From the NCBI GenBank assembly GCA_949316235.1, contig OX438757.1:11278657-11342656 (forward strand): a stretch of DNA of 64,000 bases. Reading direction: 5' to 3'. Position 1 is the stretch's first letter. Each line of letters opens with the position of its first letter. This DNA is from Oegoconia quadripuncta. Its lineage: Eukaryota > Arthropoda > Insecta > Lepidoptera > Autostichidae. A program made the translations under genes and the position numbers. Shown here one piece after another: positions 27,101 to 37,039 of the stretch. The notes beneath the pieces were generated by a model that was given only the letters and a program-made list of their open reading frames with translations, searched no databases and was not told the origin of the DNA.

Positions 27101-27425
27101 CACGACCTAACTTACGGAACTGATCATGAACAGACATTACACCTATAATTATCTGTCGTCCTACCATTTTACGACCACTAAATTGTTTGTCAGGGATCGA
27201 GGAACTTTTTATATTTTCCTGACTTGCTGATTCATAGTGATGACATTATTGTATTAAGTTATAAAATTAAGCAATAAAATTACATTTCCCCTATTGTTTT
27301 ACCTTTTGATAAAACAAAATTCACTACAACTTTGATCCTTTTTCTCTCTTTATTTTTAAGACTGTCATGGCATTCTGAATATTATAATGTATATAGTATT
27401 AAAATACCCCAATTGGATCCTTCTC
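24114..27425. other. Intronic stretch, nothing recognised
   Basis: AT-rich. A GC-richer patch at 25075-25210 and an open frame at 26544-26801(+) show no motif I recognise. Confidence 0.4.
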
Positions 27426-27726
27426 TTAAGAGGGTTTATCCCGCACGATATTGAAATTGTGTAATTAAATGTAACTTTATACGTTTAAGTTAGTAGATAA
27501 CTTTTAAAAAGAATGTTAAAACTAAATTAGAGCGATTTTAAGTTTTCCAATGCAACAGAAAAAATTGCAATATATTCTTTTAAATTCGATATTTTGAAAA
27601 TGGATTCTACTAACTTTTTAAATCTATGTATCCTACTTATATCTATAAAATCTCATTACAATCGGTTTATTCATTTCGGAAAATTTGGATTTGAAAGTTT
27701 GTGACCTGTGGGATAAACCCTCTTAA
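27426..27726. mobile_element. TTAA-flanked MITE, piggyBac-like
   Basis: Both ends are TTAA, followed inward by GAGGGTTTATCCC on the left and its exact inverse GGGATAAACCCTC on the right. The 13-bp perfect TIR and TTAA target duplication are the hallmark of piggyBac-type insertions. The 300 bp interior has no open frame of note, so the copy is non-autonomous. Confidence 0.75.
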
Positions 27727-28594
27727 CAGCGCTTGTAGCTATAGGCGGTGTCAAATTAGTGTTTTTTTTTTACTTACCTATATATTTCATTAAATTATAT
27801 ACATTATTAACTATGCATATTTATAGTTAGTATTGTATTGCATCAATTAGCATTCTAGAACCGCAAACTGTTTCCTAGATAATTACGAGCCGCTGGATCG
27901 CAATGCTTTAGTTAGTAGCTACAATAATCACTGATATTATTGCTATGGACTTACCTAGATCTTCGCAGATAGGTTTCATCGTCATGAAAGCCGAGATGAT
28001 TGCCGCAATTACTTGATGATCTCAGAATAAACCTGAAAAAATCTAATTATAGTTTTATTGCAAATGTAATAGTTTCTTCGAAATCTTACAATTTCCAGCG
28101 ACTTCTTGATTTGAGGTAACTATGTCAACGAATGTATTCATACCTTATTATAATCATATCTACTTGTATTTATTGGATCCTGTTGCAAAGGAATATAAAA
28201 AATGAAGGTTACATTAATTAATTTATTAAGCTGTTCTCGAGTTTTAGGTGGAAAACTGAGTTTTTTCAGACCAAATCCAAATAATATATACCATACGGAA
28301 ATATGGAAGTATGCTTAGAATTTTTTTTACTAAGTAGATACCTAGATGTTTTCAATTTAATTTTTATTTAGGTATCTTATAGAGTTAAGCTTTAGGACGG
28401 CAATGTTTTAAGTTGTATGGTTTTCAGATGAAGTAAATTTTTGTGGTTTTAAGATTTACATGATCATTTGTTTCTTCCTATCGCAAAACACAATTAGCAT
28501 CGGCATCGTCACAGCTAAGTTTATTATTACCAAATTCAGATTTATACATAAACAATTCTGTTTTTAGCTTTTATTTATATACACATACATAGAT
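27727..28594. other. Intronic stretch, nothing recognised
   Basis: Very AT-rich, no motif recognised. Confidence 0.4.
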
Positions 28595-28682
28595 ATTGTC
28601 ACGAACTTTGCCCCAAATAGGATGGTCAGAGACATCCCCAAACATAATAGTTTGGGTGTTTGAAGTTTACTGCTCGTGACAA
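28595..28682 (+). repeat. Dispersed repeat, copy 2 (partner at 8143-8216)
   Basis: On + it reads TTGTCACGAAC, CCCCAAATAGGATGGTCAGA, GACATCCCCAAAC, GTTTGGGTGTTTGAAG, and ends GCTCGTGACAACAAC. The ends GTCACGA and TCGTGAC are inverted copies, which hints at a small TIR element. It matches the reverse complement of the 8.1 kb block. Confidence 0.5.
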
Positions 28683-28899
28683 CAACCACGGTTCAATTTT
28701 CGATGTATACAATTACCCATGAAATTTCCGGTTAGTGCTTAGATTTATAACTGCATATTAATTCGTGTCCGTAAGATCAAATTTTATTCTCGACTTGACC
28801 GTCAAAAACGGTCATAAAATTATTTCATAGTACTTGCCTATTACGCTGTACTCTTACATATTTACATGTATACGCACACTGAGGTTGAGCTCTGTGATT

Positions 28900-29250
28900 G
28901 TCTAGATCATCTTCCCAGATTATTATAGTCCACTGTTGAATATGTCCGCCATCAAGGGGTCACGTAGTACATTTGTATCCGAATTTGTTACCTTTTCGTA
29001 TCCTTCTTACAGTTACCTGTATTCTCACATACATGTCGTCGGTTCTCTTAGGTGGACAGTTTATCTAATGCGGGGTCGTTCAACGCTACTCCTGCAACTA
29101 GGTTACAGTTAAATGGTCTATAAATCCTCTCTTCGGTTTCGTCACAATCTAAGAGGGGTGTGCAGATTCCGCACTCCTCCCACTGTAGCTCCTGTAAGCC
29201 AGGATCAATAGTCTACTACTCTACGGCGCCTACTGAATGTATAGACGTTG
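28900..29250 (-). mobile_element. LINE 3' region fragment (minus strand)
   Basis: On the minus strand the segment ends with AACAGTGGACTATAATAATC near 28920-28945, resembling the CAGTGGACTATAATAGGCTG motif found at the 3' ends of many lepidopteran LINEs. Upstream on the same strand, the block TTCAGTAGGCGCC, TTGATCCTGGCTTACAGGAG, CTACAGTGGGAGGAGTGCGG recurs in diverged form at 62045-62120(+). No RT reading frame remains. Confidence 0.5.
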
Positions 29251-30364
29251 CTCAACATGATTGTATTGCTACCTTGTACCTCAGTTTAATTAAAGAATTA
29301 ATTTAAGGGTGGAAAAAACGGAAAGAAATAAGTCCCACCTTCCCTTGTACCTACAAGTTAAGCCAATGTTTAAGTTACAACCAATCCTTGTTTTAGATCG
29401 AGACATGAGAAATGTGATAATTCAGTTAAACATAGTCTATGGCGTGCGGTACATGGAGGCTGTTGGCCTGCAGGCCAAATTGTAAAAGCGCGAAACTGGA
29501 CAATAAATCTGTTTAGGTTCTATAAAAATATTCAGTTATTCGGTCCAAACGTCAAAGAGCTCTCCTTTTTACAATATTGAAACTTCACAGAGATTCGTAC
29601 GTTATGCCTTCAAATCTTACAAGTTTGGTTACTTACCCTTTAAATTTCGGTTAAAAGTTTTTTAGACATTCAGACAACTGTAGAAAACCTTTGAAAATTA
29701 CCCGTTATAATTTTGGACAGAGAATAAAGTGGTACTTGCAACTTCTCGTATCTTTAACCTCCTTTTCAATCAGACGTTTATATCCTTCTTCGCCTTTGTA
29801 TAAATCATTGAATAACTGTAATATTAACTTTGTTTAACAGTTACACGTGTATAATAAAAGAGAGCGCATGCGTCCAATACATCATGACAGTATTAATATC
29901 AACAGATAATTTAATACTTCGTTTTATCACCTCGAACCTGGCGGCCTCGTCCGTTCGCCGCGCAGGATTTGATGCAACACCGCCATTGTCGTGCTCCTGT
30001 TGTTTTGCAACAATAGCAGCCGAGAAATGAACTAAGTCTGCTCCGATTTGTATACAAATATCGTAATGTCGACTTTCTGCAACTTACCTTTCGATTTCTT
30101 AGATATCGCTGGGAAACGTTAAACATTATATTGTCTCCTATCTGAAATAGTCTACAATAAATCAAATTATGTAAACCTTTGTAGAATCGGAGAAATACGT
30201 TGACATATTCATGGTCATACATAAGATCGCGCCGATTGACTGATGGATGAACGACACATATCTCCGTTGTCAAGATTAGAGTACCTAAAATCGCTGAGCA
30301 ATAATATTTCAACTAATACATATTTAAATAAGTTGTTAATAGCAAACAGCAAAGTTAATATCAT
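29251..30364. other. Intronic stretch, nothing recognised
   Basis: AT-rich apart from about 29935-30030, a CpG-containing patch open on both strands without a recognisable motif. The 133-codon frame 29911-30312(-) has no conserved domain. Confidence 0.4.
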
Positions 30365-30470
30365 TGATGTGTTCCGGTTGTCAAAGATAAGGCATAATCC
30401 AGTTCCCTAAATAAGACGGGGTTTCCGAGTCAGTACGCTTCCACCTTCGGCCTCATCTTCACTTAATTAA
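30365..30470 (+). mobile_element. SINE family B, tail fragment
   Basis: The reverse complement matches the left part of the family B copy at 43866-44138: GAGGCCGAAGGTGGAAG, then GAAACCCC, then TTTAGGGAACTGG, then TTATCTTT, then ACAACCGGAACACA. The tRNA-like head is absent, so only the tail survives, in the opposite orientation to the 43.9 kb copy. Confidence 0.6.
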
Positions 30471-31308
30471 GTTGTGCTTAAAAAAAATAACATGCTGTCG
30501 ATCTTGAGTGAAAAGGACCAAACAAGACCGAATGAATTCCTATTTAGCAGCTATATAGTTACGAAATGGAACGGAAATGTCACGACAGAGGTAACACAAT
30601 AATTGCTAATTGTTCAACTGTAGGAAAAGCTCAGTGAGGTGACAAAACCAACAAACACTGAATATAACCATCTTTGTTTCTTATCTTTACCCGACTAGGG
30701 CAAAGCCGAAAAGAAGGTTGAATACATTTCAACGCGTCTTTATGTATCCATGTTTCCACCTGCAGCCTAAACGCATCGGCCGATTTGATCAAATAAAGTG
30801 TAATTAGATTCGTACTGGTCCCGGAAGTGTCACATGGTGTAATGGGGCTTGATAAATCCAATATGGCGAACGCTATCAGTAATTTTTTTCATATTTGACA
30901 ACAAATAATTCCTTGTCAAAATTATAGAACGGAAGAAATTTAAAAACAATAACAACTAAAATTACGAAATACATAATTCCGGCCTTTTTCAATTGATTTA
31001 TCAAATGGCTTATTTTGTCTTTTATTTGATTTTTTATAGGTAGCTGTTAATGACATTAAGGGGTTTTTATTTATTTTGAACTTTTTTATTTCTTTCCGAA
31101 TATCACTCGATTCTCTCTGGTCCGGAAATTTCGTGTTTTGAGAGTCACTGACGTTCGTTTTTTTACCTTTTGTTCGAACGGTTTGTGGTGACATTATTTT
31201 GAGAGCCGGTCTGAATGAATATAATTCGTTATTCCCTTTGGATGCCAAAATTATGATTCATTGTTCGCACGGGCTCTTGTTGCGTTTTACACCGAGTCAC
31301 AGAATATA
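30471..31308. other. Intronic stretch; one Lys-rich open frame of doubtful status
   Basis: On the minus strand a frame covering 30940-31248 encodes a hydrophilic Lys-rich peptide, but its first codon is TTG and the first ATG is 18 codons in. I see no domain, no promoter and no partner exon. Confidence 0.3.
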
Positions 31309-31330
31309 TCTAAATATATAAAGGAAGAAA

Positions 31331-31360
31331 CTGACTGACTGACTGACTGACTGACTGACA
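31331..31360. repeat. (CTGA)n microsatellite
   Basis: Perfect tetranucleotide run just inside the Helitron 5' end. Confidence 0.9.
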
Positions 31361-31391
31361 TATCAACGCACAGGCCAAACCGCTGGGTCTA

Positions 31392-31870
31392 GAGTTTCCA
31401 AATTTGGCACGTAGGTTCCTTACGAGGTCTAGGGGAGCACTAAGAAAGGATTTTTCAAAATTCACCCTTTAAGGGGGTGAAACAGGGGTGGGAAGTTTGT
31501 ATGAAGAAACAGTATAACTTGGACATTTCGACTATTTTCGACTCGAAACTTCGCAATAGTACTCCTAGGAACAAATAAGCTAATACGTGTTTTGAGATTT
31601 TTCGAAAAACAACCCCCTGGGTTGTGAAATGGGGGTTAAAACCGTAAAATCGATATTGGTGTCGTTATTTAGGTTTTATGGGATGTTGATTTTGAAAATG
31701 ACATTTATTTTAAGCCAACCCTCTAGGGGTGAGATAGAGGTGGGGGATGATACCAAAAAAGTCTATATTGGTGTCGTTATTTAGGTTTTTTGGGACGTTG
31801 ATTGCGAAAATGACATTTATTTTGAAGCTAACCCCTTGGGGTTAGAGAATGCGATAAGGGTGAGTTGAGA
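31392..31870 (+). repeat. Helitron internal direct repeat, copy 1
   Basis: It runs from TTTCCAAATTTGGCACGTAG to GATAAGGGTGAGTTGA and is repeated almost base for base at 33089-33564. It contains modules of about 110-160 bp, each with ATTGGTGTCGTTATTTAGG and AAAATGACATTTATTTT. Confidence 0.85.
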
Positions 31871-32154
31871 TTTTTCGAAAAACAGCCCCCTGGGGTGTGA
31901 AATGGGGGTTGAAACCATAAAATCGATATTGGTGTCATTATTTAGGTTTTTTGGGATGTTGATTATGAAAATGACATTTATTTTAAGCCAACCCTCTAGG
32001 GGTGAGATAGAGGTGGGGGATGATACCAAAAAAGTCTATATTGGTGTCGTTATTTAGGTTTTTTAGGACGTTGATTGCGAAAATGACATTTATTTTGAAG
32101 CTAACCCCTTACGGGTTGCGATAATGGTAGGGGTTAAAATCACAAATTCAAATT

Positions 32155-32441
32155 GGTGTCGAAGTCGAAGAGTCAAAGTCGAAGGCTCAAAGTCGAAGAC
32201 TCAAAGTCGAAGGCTCAAAGTCAAAGGCTCAAAGACGAAGGCTCAAATTCGAAGGCTGAAAGTCGAAGGCTCAAAGTCGAAGGCTAAAAGTCGAAGACTC
32301 AAAGTCGAAGACTCAAAGTCGAAAGCTCAAAGTCGAAGGCTCAAAGTCGAAGGCTTAAAATCGAAGGCTCAAAGACGAAAGCTCAAAGTCGAAGGCTCAA
32401 AGTCGAAGACTCAAAGTCGAAGACTCAAAGTCGAAAAGTAA
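32155..32441. repeat. 14-bp minisatellite, about 20 copies
   Basis: The unit CTCAAAGTCGAAGG recurs with frequent single-base variants (GAAGAC, AAAGGC, AAATTC). It begins within a Helitron module at ATTGGTGTCG. Because 14 is not a multiple of 3, the open frame through it repeats every 14 residues; that frame is an artefact of the repeat. Confidence 0.85.
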
Positions 32442-33085
32442 AATTCATAGTCAAAGTCATGTCAAAGTCATAGTCAAAATCATAGTCAAAGTCATAGTCA
32501 TAGTCAAAGTCATAGTCAAAGTCATAGTCAAAGTCATAGTCAAAGTCATAGTCAAAGTCATAGTCAAAGTCATAGTAAAAGTCATAGTCAAAGTCATAGT
32601 CAAAGTCATAGTCAAAGTCATAGTCAAAGTCATAGTCAAAGTCATAGTCAAAGTCATAGTCAAAGTCATAGTCAAAGTCATAGTCAAAGTCATAGTCAAA
32701 GTCATAGTCAAAGTCATAGTCAAAGTCATAGTCAAAGTCATAGTCAAAGTCATAGTCAAAGTCATAGTCAAAGTCATAGTCAAAGTCATAGTCAAAGTCA
32801 TAGTCAAAGTCATAGTCAAAGTCATAGTCAAAGTCATAGTCAAAGTCATAGTCAAAGTCATAGTCAAAGTCATAGTCAAAGTCATAGTCAAAGTCATAGT
32901 CAAAGTCATAGTCAAAGTCATAGTCAAAGTCATAGTCAAAGTCATAGTCAAAGTCATAGTCAATGTCAAAGTCATAGTCAAAGTCATAGTCATAGTCAAA
33001 GTCGTAGTCAATGTCATAGTCGAAGTCATAGTCAAAGTCATAGTTAAAGTTTTAGTCAAAGTCATAGTCATAGTCAAAGGGGTGA
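32442..33085. repeat. 12-bp minisatellite, about 50 copies
   Basis: The unit GTCATAGTCAAA is highly homogeneous in the middle (32590-32960) and variant at both edges (for example GTCATAGTCATAGTC, GTCGTAGTCAATG). It follows directly on the 14-bp array and shares AAAGTC with it, suggesting one array gave rise to the other. Confidence 0.9.
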
Positions 33086-33088
33086 ATA

Positions 33089-33564
33089 GAATTTCCAAAT
33101 TTGGCACGTAGGTTCCTTACGAGGTCTAGGGGAGCACTAAGAAAGGATTTTTCAAAATTCACCCTTTAAGGGGGTGAAACAGGAGTGGGAAGTTTGTATG
33201 AAGAAACAGTATAACTTGGACATTTCGACTATTTTCGAATCGAAACTTCGCAAGAGTACTCCTAGGAACAAATAAGCTAATACGTGTTTTGAGATTTTTC
33301 GAATTCAACCCCCTGGGTTGTGAAATGGGGGTTAAAACCATAAAATCGATATTGGTGTCGTTATTTAGGTTTTATGGGATGTTGATTATGAAAATGACAT
33401 TTATTTTAAGTTAACCCTCTAGGGTTGAGATAGGGGTGGGGGTTGATACCAAAAAAGTCAATATTGGTGTCATTATTTAGGTTTTTTGGGACGTTGATTA
33501 CGAAAATGCCATTTGTTTTGAAGCTAACCCCTTGGGGTTAGAGAATGAGATAAGGGTGAGTTGA
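33089..33564 (+). repeat. Helitron internal direct repeat, copy 2
   Basis: Nearly identical to 31392-31870, differing by scattered substitutions and a small indel near 33301. It leads directly into the helicase remnant. Confidence 0.85.
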
Positions 33565-33569
33565 ACACT

Positions 33570-34016
33570 TTGAACCCACCGGGTATGCCATATCACAGAC
33601 TTTTACTACGTGTGGGTGCACCTGTTATGTTATTGAGAAATTTAAAGCCACCCAAACTTTGTAACGGTACTAGGTTGCAAGTCAAGGCTTTGCACCGGAA
33701 CGTAGTAGAGGCCACTATTTTAACAGGACCTGCTCAGGGAGAAACAGTGTTTGTACCGCGTATTCCATTAATACCAAATGATCTTCCCTTTGAATTCAAA
33801 AGGCTTCAGTTTCCACTAAAGGTCTGTTTTGCCATGACAATAAATAAGTCGCAGGGGCAAACTCTCAAATTCGCCGGAGTAGACCTACGACAGGACTGTT
33901 TCTCTCACGGTCAGTTCTATGTGGCATGCTCCCGTGTAAGTTCACCTCAAAGTTTGGTTCTATTGCTACCACCTTCAAACATGGCAAAAAATGTTGTTTA
34001 TAAGGAAGTACTTTAA
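33570..34016 (+). pseudogene. Helitron Pif1-type helicase, C-terminal remnant
   Basis: An open frame of about 150 codons has the hallmarks of the helicase C-terminus of Helitron Rep-Hel proteins: GMPYHRLLLRVGAPVMLLRN, then CNGTRL, PRIPLIP, LPFEFKRLQFPL, the MTINKSQGQT motif and YVACSRV, ending KNVVYKEVL at a stop, which is the usual family C-terminus. The intact protein is well over 1000 residues with Rep nuclease and ATPase motifs; here only this end is left, fused to repeat DNA. The frame opens without an ATG, so it is unlikely to be translated as a functional protein. Confidence 0.85.
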
Positions 34017-34413
34017 TAAATATAAACTACTTACTTTAATAAATATAAAGTACTTTAATAAATAGAAAGGTCTTTTAATGGATCCATGTCTTAATTCATT
34101 TACCTGGCAAAACATCAACATGGTTCCACATACCTGTTATCTGCCCAGGGTCTTTTCCTGTTTGAGATAAACTCTACATGGTAATTTTTCTGCTGAATGT
34201 ATTCCCGTGGGAAAGTAATAAAGTGTTGATTCATGTAGTCTACGCGGACGAAGTCGCGGGCAGCTGCTAGTATATACATACATTGCCGTGTCGTTCTCGT
34301 CTCACCACGGACGCCGATTGAATATAGATACGTTTTATTCATTCGTAGTCAGTGAGTCATTGCCACCCCGCTTTCTGTACTACATGAACTTATTGTTATT
34401 GTCATATATATTG

Positions 34414-34567
34414 ACGACTGATGACCCTGCCTTCGAAACCAACGGTTGTGAGTTCAAATCCCGTTACGGGTAAATGTTTGTGTTTATTTATGTAATTAAC
34501 GTTCTTGATTATCTAACTATAGTACAGGCTTTGTCTAGTGTGGGATTAGATGATTGGTATAAGTGTC
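34414..34567 (+). mobile_element. SINE family A, internally shortened copy
   Basis: Head GACGACTGATGACCCTGCC, B-box GAGTTCAAATCCC, then GGGTAAATGTTTGTG, and the tail CTAACTATAGTACAGGCTTTG with GATTGGTATAAGTGTCC. The middle CTCGGGAATAAA block is missing. It sits just downstream of the Helitron. Confidence 0.7.
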
Positions 34568-34619
34568 CAAAATATTATTTATTATATTACATCATACTTA
34601 TCTCTAGAATTTAAATCCA

Positions 34620-34745
34620 ACCGCCGACTATTATTATAAACGTTTGTTAGTTGCTCAATCACGCAAAACGACCGAACGGATTTGGCTGAAAATTGATACA
34701 CAGGTGGAAAATGTGCTGGAAGAAGGTATAGGACATATACTTTCC
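34620..34745 (+). mobile_element. Helitron 5'-region fragment
   Basis: ATTATTATAAACGTTTGTTAG, GTTGCTCAATCACGCAAAACG and GACCGAACGGATTTGGCTGAAA follow the usual 5' order of lepidopteran non-autonomous Helitrons. No 3' end seen. Confidence 0.5.
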
Positions 34746-34814
34746 TAGAAATAACTTACGAACTTCAAGGGAATGACCAGTAAATATTAAACATGTCGGA
34801 CACCTACACCTTAT

Positions 34815-34925
34815 CTATTCCCAAACTAAGCAAAACCTGGACTATAAGTAATAGATAACGGATAACCATAATAATTATTTATATAAACATCCATTACTCG
34901 GGAATAAATCGTAATCATTCGTTTT
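34815..34925 (-). mobile_element. SINE family A, tail fragment
   Basis: AAACTAAGCAAAACCTGGACTAT, TAGATAACGGATAACC, TATTTATATAAACATCC and TACTCGGGAATAAAT match the body and tail of family A on the minus strand; the head is lost. Confidence 0.65.
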
Positions 34926-35694
34926 TCTTACAAAATAATTTTTAACTTACATTAATTTATTACTTTTATTGAAACATAATTACATAAGTTAAAATAATAT
35001 GTAGCAATACAATTTAACCAACTGCGACGGTAGGTACAATCAGGTCCATAAGTGCGTATTCATGTTCAACGATTTAGATAACACCTTTATATAAAAGGCA
35101 AGTATCGATTACTTAATCTTATGTAGTACATTTGAATGCACAAAAAATATAAATATTTTCCGTTAGAAATCAATAGTGTTCTTAAATATTTAAATCATTT
35201 GCGCTGGAACTGGATTTGGATTTTTAATCCAACTGTACATACCTATCAGATGTCACGTGGTTTTAAAATGTTATTGTGAAACTTTGTACGGAAAATTTTA
35301 TGACACTGTTGCATGCAAAAGTATTACTTAAACAAGATATAGGTACACGTACTTAAATAATACCACTTTTATAATATTTTGTAAAGGTGCATGAACCTAA
35401 CCACGGGTCAACTACCGCTTATTTACATGTGCATGTAGATTGTTCTAGATCACTTGTGTCTGCCGCCTTTACATGTTTGGTTCGTTTATGATATATTGTA
35501 ATAGTATTCAACTTAGATCGAACAAAACAGCTGCGCTTGCGGCAAGCATCCGTCATAACTATGTAACAAAAAATGTAAATGAGGGATGTTAAAACAGGTT
35601 TTCATGCCCAATCAGATGTCTCGCTCGTCGCTGTGGTGCATTGAGTCTTAAAGATGTGTCTGGAATAGTCTTTATACCAACGTTATTATATATA
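34926..35694. other. Intronic stretch, nothing recognised
   Basis: AT-rich, no motif recognised. Confidence 0.4.
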
Positions 35695-35929
35695 CAAGCT
35701 TTCCGTCCGCGGCTTCGCCTGCGTTAGAATGACTTTATCGCGGATATGTTTAATTTGTTTTCCCGCGGCAACTACGAACTTTATCGGGATAAAAAATATC
35801 CTGTCTTAATCCAGGGTATATTCTACTTATAGGTATACCAATATCATCCAAATTCGTTCATCTGCTTCGCCGTGATTGAGCAACAAACAAACAAACATCC
35901 AAATTTTCGCATTTATAATATTAAATAGA
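35695..35929 (-). mobile_element. Non-autonomous Helitron (Lep1-like), near full length
   Basis: On the minus strand it starts TCTATTTAATATTATAAATG after an A, continues with GTTTGTTTGTTTGTTGCTC and CGAATTTGGATG, and ends with the GC hairpin GCGAAGCCGCGGACGGAAAG then CTTGT. CTTG replaces the usual CTAG, a change expected to weaken termination. The length of 235 bp suits a short non-autonomous copy. Confidence 0.75.
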
Positions 35930-36289
35930 TGAGTATATATCATCTGTAACAAAATGATATACTGTTATTCATTACTAGTATTTCCTGAAACCAGTATAGA
36001 TTGAGGTTGCATGGATCTCGGAATTAAAAATATTTGTTTCATGCAATATTGTTTGTTATTATTTTTACAAAGTATGAAAACTCCAGTCAGCTAATGTGAT
36101 AATCAACCTAGAGATAATTAACGTTCCATATCTACTTACCTATCCCTTATGGTCACCTAACTTTAATTATTATTAATCGAAGAAAAGTTTAGAATTAAAT
36201 ATTTTTTTTAATGGAGGGCAATCCCAAGCAGTTGACCATCGTTTTAGGGAATTTTACGAATTCGATTTCAAAGTGGATGAGTAGGTTTT

Positions 36290-36445
36290 TATCCAGCGGA
36301 AACTACTCTCTTAATCTGGATAACAAGTATCGTGTGTCCTTTCCCAGAGCATTTTCTACCTCTGTACCAAATTTCATCTAAATCCGCTTATCCATATCGT
36401 CTTCATTGAGCAACAAACATCAACATTTTCGCATTTAGAGTTGGA
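36290..36445 (-). mobile_element. Decayed Helitron fragment
   Basis: It shares the order TTTATCC...GGATAA, then ACCAAATTTCATCTAAATCC, ATTGAGCAACAAACA and TTTTCGCATTTA with the copy at 35695-35929 on the same strand, but with many differences and no clear termini. Confidence 0.5.
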
Positions 36446-37039
36446 TAAAAATTTCTTATTACATAACTTCGCTGGAGATTTTAAGAAGTAAATCAACAGT
36501 TTGAAGGACATAAAGTTTATTTTGCTAAATATTATAATAATAATAAGATGAGAAGGATGAGATAGAGATATAGTTACGGACAGACGTGTTTTCGATAGTT
36601 CCTTCAAGAAAATTAAAAAAGTGTACAAATAGTGCTTGGACTTACCTGCAAACTATACCGGGTGAGAGCTAACCTCAAAAACCACTTGACTTCGAATTTC
36701 CACTGACAAATATTGAGTGTAACATGATTTTATTGCCATTTAATTTATGAATAATACGTTACTCATCGATTTCAATCGCTCCGGATAATTTGAAATCCAC
36801 GAATCACCATTAATTATTAAATTGGGTATCAGCTGATTGGAGATCATTAACTGATGTGGGCGTAAACAAGTCTGACATTTATATGATTGACATAATTGAC
36901 ATGACGTTTTGACATTTGCAAGTTCGTTTGGAAATCACTACGATAGAGAGAGAATTTTATCTGTTAAACTGCCATCTATCCGAAACCGAAGGTATTAATA
37001 TCGTAGTACACTATCAACTACGATACATTTTATCACAAG

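Larger units (their letters stand above)
31309..34270 (+). mobile_element. Helitron with internal minisatellites and a helicase remnant
   Basis: It begins TCTAAATATATAAAGG directly after an A and ends CTAG directly before a T, which fits Helitron insertion between A and T. The GC-rich hairpin CGCGGACGAAGTCGCG lies just before the CTAG, the standard lepidopteran 3' terminus. In order it holds a CTGA microsatellite, modules with ATTGGTGTCGTTATTTAGG, a 14-bp and then a 12-bp minisatellite, a second copy of the left 480 bp, the C-terminus of the Helitron helicase, and the 3' end. The Rep domain and most of the helicase are missing, so it is non-autonomous. Confidence 0.85.

Noticed and set aside
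29911..30312. 133-codon minus-strand frame
   Set aside because: Composition not protein-like and no family recognised; partly due to a GC-rich patch.
30940..31248. Lys-rich 102-codon minus-strand frame
   Set aside because: First codon is TTG, no domain and no partner exon; kept only as a note in the intron description.
32124..32441. 105-codon Lys/Ser-rich frame
   Set aside because: Product of the 14-bp minisatellite.
32457..33107. 216-codon minus-strand frame of Thr-Met-Thr-Leu repeats
   Set aside because: Pure product of the 12-bp minisatellite; no reason to think it is translated.
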